A DNA stretch of 41,495 nucleotides from ATZT02 sp964655115. Lineage in GTDB: Bacteria > Actinomycetota > Actinomycetes > S36-B12 > UBA5976. The notes under the pieces are model-generated. The model saw only the letters and a list, made by a program, of their open reading frames with translations. It did no database searches and was not told where the DNA came from. The translations under genes and the position numbers were made by a program. Location: positions 1 through 41,495 of the forward strand of contig CAZZKM010000009.1 in the NCBI GenBank assembly GCA_964655115.1, given 5' to 3'. Shown here piece after piece: positions 15,631 to 24,272 of this stretch; the stretch's first letter is position 1; every line of letters begins with the position of its first letter.

Positions 15631-16937
15631 ATTGTTTTTAAAAATCGATACATCGTTCTTGCGCCAAATTTAAGAGATTTAATTGGAATTCGTTCATCAT
15701 GACCATGAAATAAACTTGTAAAATCTAAATCATTTGGCAGCATTAGTGGTGTAAAACCATAAGCTTTGATATTGAATTTTGACATTGCTTTTGCATCTGT
15801 TCCTCCCGACAACATGTATGGAACAACTTTTGCTAAGGGATCCTCTTGCTCAAGAGCAGTTATCATTTTATTTACAAGTTCATTCTCAAATGGAGCTTCA
15901 AGTGCTACATCGAAAGTTTCTGCTTGAACATCAATTTCCTCGCCCACAATTGATTTAATTTCGTTTAAAAAACTATCCTGATTTCCAGGCAAAAATCGAC
16001 CGTCTACATAAACATTTGCCTCTCCTGGAATTACGTTTACTTTGTATCCTGCATTTAACATTGTTGGATTAGCTGTATTTTTAGTGGTAGCTGATACTAG
16101 TTTTGCTAAACTGCCCAGTTGCAAAATAATTTTTTCTGGATCTTTTGGATCAAATTGTTGATTTGTTGCTTTAGCAGTTTCCTGAAGTAATTGAAAAACT
16201 GCATCTTTTAAAGTAATGGGAAATTTATGATTAGTAAGAGAGTTGATTGCTTTAGAAATTTTGCTTATCGCATTATCTGAATTAATCATTGAACCATGAC
16301 CTGCGGTTCCTTTAGCCGTTAATTTCATCCAAGCAATACCTTTTTGCGCTGTTTCAATTAAATAAAGTCTTACTCCATTTGAAAGTGTGTGCGAGAAACC
16401 ACCAACTTCGCCAACAGCTTCTGTGGCATTTTCAAAATATTGTCCATAATTATTGACCGCAAAATGTGATCCGTACTTACCGCCTGCCTCTTCATCAGCA
16501 AACATTGCAAGTGTGATGTTTCTTTTTGGTTTCCAACCTTCTTTAATCAAATGAGCTATCGAACCTAGAATCATGGCGTTGCCATTTTTCATGTCAACAG
16601 CACCTCTACCCCATAACAAATCTTTATCAATAATTGCGTTGAATGCTTCCTTAGTCCATTTTTCTTTCTCAACTGGCACTACGTCTAAATGTCCATGTAG
16701 AACTAGGTCCGGTAAATCTTTGTTATTACCTTCAATTCTTGCTAGAACTGAACATCTTTTGTTATCTGGACCAACTACTTTATTTTCAATTTTTAGATTA
16801 TTAAGAAATTCTGAAACATACTCTGCTGCAAGATTTTCTCCAACACTTTCGTTATTACCATAATTTGTGGTATCAATTTTGATTAAGTCGCTACATATCT
16901 TTACAACGTTTTCTTCTAACGTATTGATATCTGTCAT
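15627..16937 (-). CDS. M20-family metallopeptidase (dipeptidase/deacylase-like)
   Basis: This 436-residue zinc-dependent hydrolase belongs to the M20 family (ArgE/DapE/ACY1/CPG2). The metal-site sequence is complete: VLHGHLDVVPV with the first His and the following Asp, WGRGAVDMKNG with the bridging Asp, and FADEEAGGKYGS with the catalytic Glu pair. The dimerisation domain begins at AGHGSM, and the C-terminal SLFHGHDERIP holds the last His. SGGTDAKAM also fits. Substrates are probably peptides or N-acyl amino acids, which cannot be refined. The ATG at 16937 has a normal N-terminus. The gene ends against DUF5703 with a four-base overlap and begins 70 bases from the tRNA gene. Confidence 0.9.
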   Translation of the reverse strand: MTDINTLEENVVKICSDLIKIDTTNYGNNESVGENLAAEYVSEFLNNLKIENKVVGPDNKRCSVLARIEGNNKDLPDLVLHGHLDVVPVEKEKWTKEAFNAIIDKDLLWGRGAVDMKNGNAMILGSIAHLIKEGWKPKRNITLAMFADEEAGGKYGSHFAVNNYGQYFENATEAVGEVGGFSHTLSNGVRLYLIETAQKGIAWMKLTAKGTAGHGSMINSDNAISKISKAINSLTNHKFPITLKDAVFQLLQETAKATNQQFDPKDPEKIILQLGSLAKLVSATTKNTANPTMLNAGYKVNVIPGEANVYVDGRFLPGNQDSFLNEIKSIVGEEIDVQAETFDVALEAPFENELVNKMITALEQEDPLAKVVPYMLSGGTDAKAMSKFNIKAYGFTPLMLPNDLDFTSLFHGHDERIPIKSLKFGARTMYRFLKTI

Positions 16938-17007
16938 GATATATATCTTGCCTACTAGCAGATAATTAATGACGATTGCATAGCATTGTTAGTCGTAAAG
17001 CATTTTG

Positions 17008-17091
17008 GTCCGAATGGCGGAATAGGTAGACGCGCTAGCTTGAGGTGCTAGTCCCTTAACGGGGATGGGGGTTCAAGTCCCCCTTCGGACA
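17008..17091 (+). tRNA. tRNA-Leu, anticodon GAG
   Basis: The 84-base sequence folds as a class II tRNA. The acceptor arms GTCCGAA and TTCGGAC pair over all seven bases with discriminator A, and CCA is not encoded. The anticodon stem CTAGC/GCTAG holds the loop TTGAGGT, giving anticodon GAG. A long variable arm with a CCC/GGG core precedes the T stem GGGGG/CCCCC with loop TTCAAGT. It would read CUC and CUU leucine codons. The gene ends one base before the convergent VKOR gene stop codon. Confidence 0.97.
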
Positions 17092-17092
17092 C

Positions 17093-17650
17093 TTATATAA
17101 AGAATTCAAAAAATATTGCAGATCCCACAATTAAAAACCAGGCTAGGGCTAAGAATCCAGTAAATGGTTCTAAGTATCTTATGTTCTTATTTTTAGAAAC
17201 TTTTATTAAATCACGCAAAGTGAGAAAGAAAATAGGTATGGTCATACCCCAAACTACTATGCAATATGGACACAGATTTCCTATTACATAGACACTTTGG
17301 AAAAAAAGCCAACTGACAAAAATTGTTGCTAAGCCGCTAACAACTGCTATGACTTGATACATCCATTTAGGAATCGAATAATTCAGCAGTCCAAGCACCC
17401 CAACCAGAACTAAGATTGGAAAACTTGATACTCCTATTACGCTATTTGGGAATCCAAAAACAGAAGCTTGTGCGGTTTTAACAATATTTCCACAAGCAAT
17501 GATCGAATTAATATTGCAACTTGAAATATAAGTTGGATCTTCAAGAAGCTTTATTTTGTCAATCGTCAAGGTGAATGATGAAAACCATCCAATTATTCCA
17601 CCAACTGAAAGTAACCAATTTAGATTCGTACTTGCAATATTTTTATTCAC
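17093..17650 (-). CDS. Vitamin K epoxide reductase family protein (VKOR)
   Basis: This 185-residue membrane protein with four to five hydrophobic segments is predicted to reoxidise periplasmic thiol oxidases using quinone, the actinobacterial counterpart of DsbB. Both cysteine pairs are present: C45 and C53 in the loop after the first helix, and the active-site CPYC at 127-130, together with the conserved GFPNSVIGV after the loop. No fused thioredoxin domain is present, so a separate DsbA-like partner is expected elsewhere. The GTG start abuts the TAA of the Nudix-like gene, so the two are coupled. The family call is strong; the partner is unknown. Confidence 0.9.
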   Translation of the reverse strand: MNKNIASTNLNWLLSVGGIIGWFSSFTLTIDKIKLLEDPTYISSCNINSIIACGNIVKTAQASVFGFPNSVIGVSSFPILVLVGVLGLLNYSIPKWMYQVIAVVSGLATIFVSWLFFQSVYVIGNLCPYCIVVWGMTIPIFFLTLRDLIKVSKNKNIRYLEPFTGFLALAWFLIVGSAIFFEFFI

Positions 17651-18193
17651 TTAGTTGATAACTCCCATGTGTGCGAGTGCAAGTTTCAATAATTTAGATT
17701 GACCGCCTGTCATCTCACTTGAAACTTTTTCAGATTGAGCCTCCTCAGGACTTAACCAGATTAAGTCCAATGCATTTTGACTTGGTTTGCAGTCACCTTT
17801 TACTACAACAACAAATGCAAGACTTACGGCATGTTGTCTAGGATCATGAAATCCACTGATTGAAGGATCTGGAAAATATTCAACGATAGTAAAAGGTGTA
17901 GGGCTTGGTGAAATTTGTGGCAATGCAGTTGGCCCTAAATCTTTTTCTAAATGTCTTATAAGTGCTGCACGAACTCTTTCTCCGTATAGAACTCGTCCGG
18001 AAATCATGGCTCTACTAATACTTCCATCAGGCATTCCTCTTAAAAGTAAACCAATTTGAGTGACATTTCCTAAATCATCAGTTCTAACAGGAATTGCATC
18101 TATATATAAAATGGGTAAGCGATCTCGAATAAATTCAATTTGGTCATCAGTAAGCCATGAACCTATATTTTCAGTCTCATTAATCATGCTCAT
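17651..18193 (-). CDS. DUF4916 (Nudix-fold-like) protein
   Basis: This 180-residue protein matches the actinobacterial DUF4916 family, described as Nudix-related. It has an LPILYIDAIPVRTDDLGNV segment, ISGRVLYGERVRAALIRHLE, then FPDPSISGFHDPRQHAVSLAF and DLIWLSPEEA. The Nudix box position (GRVLYGERVRAALIRHLEKD) lacks the full REUXEEXGU pattern, so pyrophosphatase activity is doubtful. AGGGG sits about seven bases before the ATG at 18193; an in-frame ATG two codons on is an alternative. It is co-translated with the VKOR gene. The function is unknown. Confidence 0.82.
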   Translation of the reverse strand: MSMINETENIGSWLTDDQIEFIRDRLPILYIDAIPVRTDDLGNVTQIGLLLRGMPDGSISRAMISGRVLYGERVRAALIRHLEKDLGPTALPQISPSPTPFTIVEYFPDPSISGFHDPRQHAVSLAFVVVVKGDCKPSQNALDLIWLSPEEAQSEKVSSEMTGGQSKLLKLALAHMGVIN

Positions 18194-18296
18194 GATAAAC
18201 CCCTTTATAAAAGTCTATTTAACTTATTATTTTTAGCAGTTTTGTGGGTATTAAAGTATCTAAGATTGTTTTATTTATAGGCATTAGAGTTACAGA

Positions 18297-19025
18297 ATGA
18301 GTTATTCACCCATCTTTGAACAAGTACCGACGAGCATCTCATTTGCAATCTGGGTATCCGCCTTTCTTCAAGGAAGGGAAACCTTAGAAAGATCAGTTGA
18401 TGCAATAGCTGAATCTCCTCGAATCGTTAATTATCTAGGGAAATCAGAACATTTAACTATTTTTCTTGCAGATTTAAGAAAAAACTCTTGTGTAGGTATT
18501 CGATGTCATTTTCCAGTCCCTGGCGATACTGATTCGATAATTGGACAAGATGAGTTCGTTGAAAAAGCTCTTTCAACTGGACAATCTCTTACAACTGTAG
18601 GTGGACAAGCCTATGGGATTTCAGAAACAAAAGATTTTTGGGAAATTTTCTTACGCGATAAAGAACCTGTTAAATCTAAATACAATTGGAAAGATCTGGA
18701 CCATGAATTCCATAATGCGATTCAAGTTGTAAGTCAAGATTTAGAAGCATTTGATCTTATAAAAGATAACCCAGAAGCAAGAGATCTTTTAATTGATTTA
18801 GACCATGACATTTCTCGACAAATCTATCCTGACGATCAAGATTCAAGAATAACTTTCTTAATTGGTAGAACATTAAGAGTTTTGACTACTTGTCAGTTTG
18901 TAACTAATCATTGGCTTGAGGCAAACAGTGCAACCAAGTCAAATTTAGTCCGGGATCGAATTTTAGAATTAGTAAGAATTAGTAGATTGACTCTTAGTAC
19001 AACAGTTAATTACGCAATAAATTAA
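18297..19025 (+). CDS. Uncharacterised protein, probably conserved in actinobacteria
   Basis: I do not recognise this 242-residue protein. It is predicted soluble, with no signal peptide or membrane segment, and is largely helical in its second half (about residues 130-240). Notable stretches are FAIWVSAFLQGRETLERSVDA at the start, CVGIRCHFPVPGD in the middle, and an acidic block DLLIDLDHDISRQIYPDDQD. C65 and C70 are the only close cysteines. The frame is intact, codon use looks like that of its neighbours, and its stop interlocks with that of fabI, so it is a real gene. There is no clear ribosome site upstream of the ATG. Position beside fabI gives no firm hint of function. Confidence 0.75.
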   Translation: MSYSPIFEQVPTSISFAIWVSAFLQGRETLERSVDAIAESPRIVNYLGKSEHLTIFLADLRKNSCVGIRCHFPVPGDTDSIIGQDEFVEKALSTGQSLTTVGGQAYGISETKDFWEIFLRDKEPVKSKYNWKDLDHEFHNAIQVVSQDLEAFDLIKDNPEARDLLIDLDHDISRQIYPDDQDSRITFLIGRTLRVLTTCQFVTNHWLEANSATKSNLVRDRILELVRISRLTLSTTVNYAIN

Positions 19026-19789
19026 GCACCCATTGAGTGATATCCACCGTCTACGTGAATTATTTCTCCCGTAGTGGCCGGAAACCAATCAGATAAAAGC
19101 GCAACGACAGCTTTTGCAGATGGAACTGGATCTGAAATTTTCCATCCTAATGGAGACCTCAAAGCCCAAGCTTCTTCAAATTTTTCGAATCCAGGAATAT
19201 GTTTTGCTGCAACGGTATTGATAGGTCCTGCTGCAATTAAATTAACTCTTATATTTTTTGGACCTAAATGTCTTGCAAGATATCTTGAGGTTGATTCCAA
19301 TGCTGCTTTTGCAACTCCCATCCAGTCATATTGTGGCCATGATTTAGTTGCATCAAAATCCAATCCGACAATACTTCCACCATTGGGCATTAACTCAACA
19401 CAAGACATTGACAGAGATTTAAAAGAATAAGCAGAAATTTGTAAAGCTGTCGATACATCTGGCCATTCAGTTTGAAGAAAATTTCCACCTAAAGCAGCTT
19501 GAGGAGCAAATCCAATCGCATGAACAACCCCATCTAATTTTGGTATGTGTTTTTTAATCTCACTACTTAAATTTTTAATATTTTCTTCATTTGTTACATC
19601 TAATTCAACGATTGGGGCTTTTTTTGGTAACCGTGCGTTTGCGCGTTCTGTTGCACCCATAGCGCGTCCAAATGAACTTAAAACAACATTTCCGCCTTCT
19701 TCTTGGATTATTTTTGCAACTGAAAAAGCAATCGAATGATCAGTTAGAACGCCTGTCACTAAAACATTTTTTCCATCCATAAGACCCAT
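19022..19789 (-). CDS. fabI: Enoyl-ACP reductase FabI (InhA type)
   Basis: FabI catalyses the last reductive step of FAS-II elongation, using NADH. The 255-residue protein has the short-chain dehydrogenase layout with the enoyl-reductase variant of the nucleotide site (VTGVLTDHSIAFSVAK). DGVVHAIGFAPQ, GLDFDATKSWPQYDWMGVAK with the YxxMxxxK catalytic pair, and NLIAAGPINTVA also match, as does the LSDWFPATTGEIIHVDGG end. The pattern is closest to mycobacterial InhA. It starts two bases after fabG, so the two reductases form a small operon. The four-base convergent overlap with the unknown gene leaves no room for a terminator. Confidence 0.94.
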   Translation of the reverse strand: MGLMDGKNVLVTGVLTDHSIAFSVAKIIQEEGGNVVLSSFGRAMGATERANARLPKKAPIVELDVTNEENIKNLSSEIKKHIPKLDGVVHAIGFAPQAALGGNFLQTEWPDVSTALQISAYSFKSLSMSCVELMPNGGSIVGLDFDATKSWPQYDWMGVAKAALESTSRYLARHLGPKNIRVNLIAAGPINTVAAKHIPGFEKFEEAWALRSPLGWKISDPVPSAKAVVALLSDWFPATTGEIIHVDGGYHSMGA

Positions 19790-19791
19790 AA

Positions 19792-20502
19792 TTAATGTCC
19801 CATTCCTAATCCCCCGTCAACGGGAATTACTGCACCTGTAATGAAGTCTGAATCTTTTGACGACAAGAAACTTACTACTCCAGCTATTTCATCAGGACTT
19901 GCTGTTCTTCCAAGTGGAGTATTTGTTCGTATGAAATTTTTTCTTTCTTCATCTAAATCTTCTGTCATGTCGGTATCAACATAACCTGGAGTGACAACAT
20001 TTACAGTGATTCCGCGGACACCGACTTCTCGCGCCAGAGAACGGGCCGCTCCAACTAAACCAGCTTTAGTGCTGGCATAAACCATTTGTCCGGCAGAACC
20101 TAAAAATCCCACGACTGAACCTATAAAAATTATTTTTCCTTTTTTGTTTCTCAACATACTTTTTACTACACGTCTTGCAACCCTTATTCCACCTTTTAAA
20201 TTAGTATCAATTATTTTTTCCATATCGCTGTCTTCAATTCTCATCGCCAAAGAATCCTTATTGAATCCAGCATTAATGACTAAGACTTCAATTTGTCCTA
20301 AATTTTTTTCAATATCATCGATAGCTGCATCTATTTCTTGCGTTTTTGTAACGTCAGCTTTAACCATATAAAAATCTTCGTTCGGCTTATTTTCTCTGTA
20401 CGTAATCGCAACTTTAAATCCATCCTGAGCTAGCCTTTTTGCAGTTGCTAGACCAATGCCCCTATTGCCTCCAGTAACAACGGCAATTCCTTTATTAGAC
20501 AT
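19792..20502 (-). CDS. fabG: 3-oxoacyl-ACP reductase FabG
   Basis: FabG is a 236-residue NADPH-dependent short-chain dehydrogenase that reduces beta-ketoacyl-ACP in FAS-II. The nucleotide motif TGGNRGIG (residues 10-17), INAGFNKD, GSVVGFLGSAGQMVYASTKAG with the Ser-Tyr-Lys triad, and VTPGYVDTDMT are all present. The frame is open for another 45 codons upstream, to 20637, but that stretch has no SDR character and runs into the DUF3099 gene. The ATG at 20500-20502 gives the family's normal N-terminus, although its ribosome site is weak. It pairs with fabI; in mycobacteria the equivalent fabG1-inhA pair is also adjacent. Confidence 0.93.
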   Translation of the reverse strand: MSNKGIAVVTGGNRGIGLATAKRLAQDGFKVAITYRENKPNEDFYMVKADVTKTQEIDAAIDDIEKNLGQIEVLVINAGFNKDSLAMRIEDSDMEKIIDTNLKGGIRVARRVVKSMLRNKKGKIIFIGSVVGFLGSAGQMVYASTKAGLVGAARSLAREVGVRGITVNVVTPGYVDTDMTEDLDEERKNFIRTNTPLGRTASPDEIAGVVSFLSSKDSDFITGAVIPVDGGLGMGH

Positions 20503-20551
20503 AGAAAGTAACTTACACTCTCTCACGAGTAAATTTTCAAAAGAGCCACCA

Positions 20552-20568
20552 CAATTGTTCATCAATTG
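20552..20568. repeat. Short inverted repeat in the fabG/DUF3099 divergent region
   Basis: CAATTG-N5-CAATTG lies in the 111-base gap between divergent fabG and the DUF3099 gene. Each arm is itself a palindrome. The position would suit an operator for the fatty-acid genes, but in AT-rich DNA such a repeat can arise by chance. TTGACT at 20577-20582 and TATATA at 20595-20600 also occur here, but with a spacer too short for a standard promoter. Confidence 0.25.
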
Positions 20569-20613
20569 GCCAGTTTTTGACTTTTGGCGTAGCGTATATA
20601 AAGAGGAGAACAA

Positions 20614-20895
20614 ATGGCTGAGAAAAATCCAGAGCAAGTATACGCAATTACTTCTGCGGTTACTGGTTTAAGTTATGACCAAAATGCCAGAAAAAGAAGA
20701 TACTTGTTTTCAATGAGTTTGCGAACTATTTGTTTTGTTGGTGCAGTTTTTGCAGACGGAAATTTACGTTGGGTTTTAATTTTCGGGGCTATTTTTCTTC
20801 CTTATATTGCCGTTGTTATAGCCAACGCTGGTCGCGAAAACTTTTTTTCTCCAACACAAGCTCAGTCACCTACAAGGTCTATAGATCAAAATTAG
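20614..20895 (+). CDS. DUF3099 family membrane protein
   Basis: This 93-residue protein has an N-terminal YAITSAVTGLSYDQNARKRRY, then two hydrophobic helices (about residues 33-48 and 52-71) and a polar tail. This is the pattern of the actinobacterial family DUF3099. AGAGGAG lies five bases before the ATG. In many actinobacteria it sits between fabG/fabI and the SURF1 gene, as here. The function is unknown; a membrane role near the cytochrome oxidase assembly gene is only a neighbourhood hint. Confidence 0.85.
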   Translation: MAEKNPEQVYAITSAVTGLSYDQNARKRRYLFSMSLRTICFVGAVFADGNLRWVLIFGAIFLPYIAVVIANAGRENFFSPTQAQSPTRSIDQN

Positions 20896-20910
20896 TATTC
20901 TTAAATAAGA

Positions 20911-21603
20911 ATGCTTCAAATCTTAAAACAACCAAAGTGGATTATCTTAACTATTGTTTTGATTATTGCTATTTATGCATTCATAAATTTATCTGAATGG
21001 CAATTTAATAGAGATGATCAAAGAAGATCACAAAATCAACTAATTTCAATGGCTATGAATAAAGAGCCTATCGAGATAACAGATGTGCAAAATTTAAAAG
21101 ATTTAAATGAATGGCAACCTGTAGAAATTACTGGAATGCTAGATTCAAGAAATATAAGATTTGCTCGCAATAGATATTTAGACTCATCGTTGGGTTTCTG
21201 GGTGATCGCCCCCTTAAATACATTGAACAACCAAAGTGTTTTAGTTAATTTAGGTTTTGTCCCTGTAAATTACCAAAATAAATTTGCAGAATTATCTTTT
21301 CCAATGGAAAAAATTACTTTTAAAGGTTGGGTTAGAAGAATGGAAACCCACAAAGTAACCCCTAGTGACTATCCAAATCTTCAAATCGCAACAATTAGCG
21401 CAAAAAATTTCTCTCAAGATGTGTATGAAGAGTCTTACGTACAAGTAAATGACTCATCTACAGCCCTTAAAAATATTGCTTTTTTACCTGAACCAAAACT
21501 TTCAAGTGGCCCCCACTTTAGTTATGCAATTCAGTGGATAATTTTTGCAATTTTGCTGCCTATTGGTTGGGTAATTCTTTATAGAGGCGAAAAAATTAAA
21601 TAG
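20911..21603 (+). CDS. SURF1 family cytochrome oxidase assembly protein
   Basis: SURF1 helps insert heme A into cytochrome c oxidase. The 230-residue protein has the family topology: one N-terminal membrane helix (about residues 10-26), a large extracytoplasmic domain, and one C-terminal helix (about 204-222). Markers are SEWQFNRDDQR after the first helix, EWQPVEITGM, GFWVIAPLN, VLVNLGFVP, FKGWVRR and SGPHFSYAIQWIIFA at the end. Its start has only a weak ribosome site, 15 bases after DUF3099. Its last eight bases overlap the convergent ABC transporter gene. ctaA and ctaB nearby serve the same oxidase. Confidence 0.9.
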   Translation: MLQILKQPKWIILTIVLIIAIYAFINLSEWQFNRDDQRRSQNQLISMAMNKEPIEITDVQNLKDLNEWQPVEITGMLDSRNIRFARNRYLDSSLGFWVIAPLNTLNNQSVLVNLGFVPVNYQNKFAELSFPMEKITFKGWVRRMETHKVTPSDYPNLQIATISAKNFSQDVYEESYVQVNDSSTALKNIAFLPEPKLSSGPHFSYAIQWIIFAILLPIGWVILYRGEKIK

Positions 21604-23464
21604 CTTTTTCAAATTGTTTCTGATAAAGATCTGCGTAAACTGAATTTTTCAGCAATAGATTTTGGTGTGTGTCCAAGTCTAATAATTCGCCATCTTTAAT
21701 TACTGCAATTTGATCTGCCGAGACAATCGTTGAAAGTCTATGAGCTATAACCAATGATGTTCTATTAAATAAAACAGAGCTCAGTGCTTTTTGTACTTGA
21801 GCTTCACTTTCGTTGTCTAAATGAGCTGTAGCTTCATCTAAAATTATAATTCGAGGTTGTTTTAAAAATACTCGAGCAATTGCAATTCTTTGTTTTTCTC
21901 CCCCACTTAAGCGATAACCTCTATCGCCAACAACGGTATTTAATTTTTCTGGTAATTCTGCGATGAAATCCTTAATTTGTGCACTTTCAAGTGCTTTCCA
22001 AATTTCATCTTCATTTGCATCTGATTTTGCGTAGAGTAAATTATTTTTAATCGTGTCGTGAAATAAATGTGAATCTTGGGTAACAACTCCTATGGTGTCA
22101 CGAATAGATCTTCTATTTAACTCCTTTAGATTAATATTTCCAATTAATATTTCACCTTTAGTTGGATCATAAAGTCTTGAAACCAATTGTGAAATAGTGG
22201 TTTTTCCACTTCCACTTGGCCCTACCAAAGCTGTCATTGTGCCAGGTTTCATATCTAATGAAATATTTTTTAAAATCTCTGCATTTGATTCAATTGAATT
22301 ATCTTCATTAGCAAGTTCTAATGATTCAATTCCAACTTCTTTTCTTGTCGGATAAATAAATGAAACATTCTTGAATTGGACTCCAAGTGGTCCTTCAGGA
22401 AGTGACTTTGAAATTTCAGGATCTTTTATCAGGGGCTTTAAATCAAGAATTTCAAATACTCTTTCAAACGAAACTAAAGCCGTCATTACGTCAACCCTGA
22501 CGTTAGATAATCCAGTTAATGGACCATAAAGCCTGCCTAAAAGTGCTGCTAAAGCCAGTAAAGTTCCCAAAGTTAAAGCCTGATCTACAACAAATACACC
22601 ACCCAACCCGTAAACGATTGCAGTTGCAATGGTTGCAACAGTTGTTAAGGCAACGAAAAAAATACGATTGGTCATTGCGATTTTGATCCCAATATCTTTT
22701 ACGCGCTCTGCTTTAACAAAAAAGTTGTTCGATTCTTTATCAGGGGAACCAAACAACTTAGCTAATAATGCTCCTGCCACGTTAAATTTTTCATTCATAG
22801 TTTGACTCATTTGGGAATTTAAATTCATTTGTTCTCTTGAAAGTGCTTGAACTTTCTTTCCCATATATTTCGCAGGAATTAAAAATATTGGTAAAAGGAC
22901 AAGTGAAGTCAAAGTAATGCTCCATGAAAGAAAGAACATTGTGCCTAAAACAACAACTAGACTGATTCCATTTGAAACGATTCCACTCAACGTGGAAGTA
23001 AATGCTTGTTGTGCTCCGATTACATCGCCATTTACTCTAGAAATGAGGGATCCAGTTTGAGTTCTAGTAAAAAATGCAACTGGTTGTGCTTGAACATGAT
23101 CAAAAACTTGACTTCTGAGAGTAAGAATTAAACCTTCACCAATTCTTGAACTGAAAAGACGTTCAATAATACTTAAACCTGCAGAAAGTATGGCAAGTAT
23201 CGCCACCAAAATTGCGGTAGTTATTACGATTTGTCTATTACCTGCAGAAATTCCATCATCAACAATTCTTTTAAATAGTAAAGGTTGCGCTACAACTAGA
23301 AATGCGTCAACAATCACGATAACTACTAGATAGGAAATATCTTTATTTAAAGGCTTGGCGTATTTAACTATTCGATTAAATGTGTCAGATTTTATACCTT
23401 TATTTTTGACACTAGAATCCCGAGTTAATGATCTATAGGATTCCCACATCTGCATCTGACTCAT
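21596..23464 (-). CDS. ABC exporter, fused permease and ATPase (MsbA/MDR-like)
   Basis: This 622-residue half-transporter has a six-helix type I exporter domain (about residues 40-330) and then an ATPase domain. The ATPase has GPSGSGKTT (Walker A), the Q-loop VTQDSHLF, the signature LSGGEKQR, Walker B IIILDEATAHLD and the H-loop IAHRLST. It should act as a homodimer. Substrate cannot be predicted. Three in-frame ATGs lie within the first six codons and none has a good ribosome site, so the exact start is open. It begins 39 bases after sufT on the same strand, so it may be read from the suf transcript. A Fe-S-related cargo is possible but unsupported. Confidence 0.9.
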   Translation of the reverse strand: MSQMQMWESYRSLTRDSSVKNKGIKSDTFNRIVKYAKPLNKDISYLVVIVIVDAFLVVAQPLLFKRIVDDGISAGNRQIVITTAILVAILAILSAGLSIIERLFSSRIGEGLILTLRSQVFDHVQAQPVAFFTRTQTGSLISRVNGDVIGAQQAFTSTLSGIVSNGISLVVVLGTMFFLSWSITLTSLVLLPIFLIPAKYMGKKVQALSREQMNLNSQMSQTMNEKFNVAGALLAKLFGSPDKESNNFFVKAERVKDIGIKIAMTNRIFFVALTTVATIATAIVYGLGGVFVVDQALTLGTLLALAALLGRLYGPLTGLSNVRVDVMTALVSFERVFEILDLKPLIKDPEISKSLPEGPLGVQFKNVSFIYPTRKEVGIESLELANEDNSIESNAEILKNISLDMKPGTMTALVGPSGSGKTTISQLVSRLYDPTKGEILIGNINLKELNRRSIRDTIGVVTQDSHLFHDTIKNNLLYAKSDANEDEIWKALESAQIKDFIAELPEKLNTVVGDRGYRLSGGEKQRIAIARVFLKQPRIIILDEATAHLDNESEAQVQKALSSVLFNRTSLVIAHRLSTIVSADQIAVIKDGELLDLDTHQNLLLKNSVYADLYQKQFEKAI

Positions 23465-23503
23465 ACTGTCGTAAGTCTAGTTGAGATTGACTACTTAAAC
23501 GAA

Positions 23504-23827
23504 TTAAAGATTAAATCCCAGCGCTCTTAACATTTGGCGACCTTCGTCAGTAATTTTGTCAGGGCCCCAAGGTGGCATCCAAACCCAATTGATTCTAAAT
23601 TCATCGACAATGCCATTTAAAGCTGCTTTAGTTTGGTCTTCAATTACATCAGTCAATGGACAAGCGGCAGAAGTTAATGTCATATCAATTACGGCTTTGT
23701 TATCTTCCGTGACTTCAACTCCATAAATTAAACCTAAATCAACGACATTTATGCCTAATTCAGGATCAACCACATCATGTAGTGCTTCATAAACATTGTC
23801 TTTTGCTGCAACGACATCAACCGCCAT
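23504..23827 (-). CDS. sufT: SufT-like Fe-S assembly factor (DUF59/MIP18 family)
   Basis: This 107-residue protein of the MIP18/DUF59 family, usual last gene of actinobacterial suf operons, helps mature iron-sulfur proteins. It has HDVVDPELGINVVDLGLIYG, then MTLTSAACPLTD with the conserved C56, and ends WMPPWGPDKITDEGRQMLRALGF, all typical. It overlaps sufU by 11 bases and is translationally coupled. The mycobacterial counterpart is the small gene after sufU. The symbol follows common use; biochemical function in this group is not fully settled. Confidence 0.88.
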   Translation of the reverse strand: MAVDVVAAKDNVYEALHDVVDPELGINVVDLGLIYGVEVTEDNKAVIDMTLTSAACPLTDVIEDQTKAALNGIVDEFRINWVWMPPWGPDKITDEGRQMLRALGFNL

Positions 23828-24272
23828 TTACTTCTCCTTGTGCTCTAATGATTGCATCCTTTGCTGCCATCCAAGACAACAAAGCACATTTTACTCTTGC
23901 AGGATATTGAGCCACACCTATCATAGAAACTCCATCACCAATTAAGTCTTCATTTCCTTGATAATTACCTTTACCTTGCATCATTTTCAAAAAATCATCG
24001 TTTATTTGATTGAATTCTTCAATTGATTTTTGATTAACCTGTTCAAACATAATGCTGGCTGATGCCTGACTTATGGAACAACCTTGACCATCATAAGAAA
24101 TAGTTTCAATGGTTTTTTTATCGTTTGAAAGTTTTACTTGCACAGTAATTTCATCTCCACAAGTTGGATTAACATGATGGGCTTGACCATCAAACGGATC
24201 TTTTAATCCTTTTCCTCGTGGAGACTTATAGTGATCCAGGATAACTTCCTGGTACATGTTTGAAAGTTGCAT
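23817..24272 (-). CDS. sufU: SufU, zinc-dependent sulfur acceptor
   Basis: SufU takes persulfide sulfur from SufS and passes it to the SufBCD scaffold. The protein is about 151 residues long. Numbered from the possible GTG, C39, D41, C66 and C130 are the zinc-site ligands, in NPTCGDE, GQGCSIS and RVKCALLSW. SYDGQGCSISQASASIM is characteristic of SufU and distinguishes it from IscU by the insert between the second and third cysteine. Two starts are possible: the ATG at 24270-24272, which shares one base with the sufS stop (TGATG), or the GTG one codon earlier. I chose the ATG. Confidence 0.92.
   Translation of the reverse strand: MQLSNMYQEVILDHYKSPRGKGLKDPFDGQAHHVNPTCGDEITVQVKLSNDKKTIETISYDGQGCSISQASASIMFEQVNQKSIEEFNQINDDFLKMMQGKGNYQGNEDLIGDGVSMIGVAQYPARVKCALLSWMAAKDAIIRAQGEVNGG

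Noticed and set aside
20503..20637. Forty-five extra N-terminal codons for FabG
   Set aside because: The added residues do not resemble the SDR family and overlap the divergent DUF3099 gene and its ribosome site; the ATG at 20502 gives the normal N-terminus.
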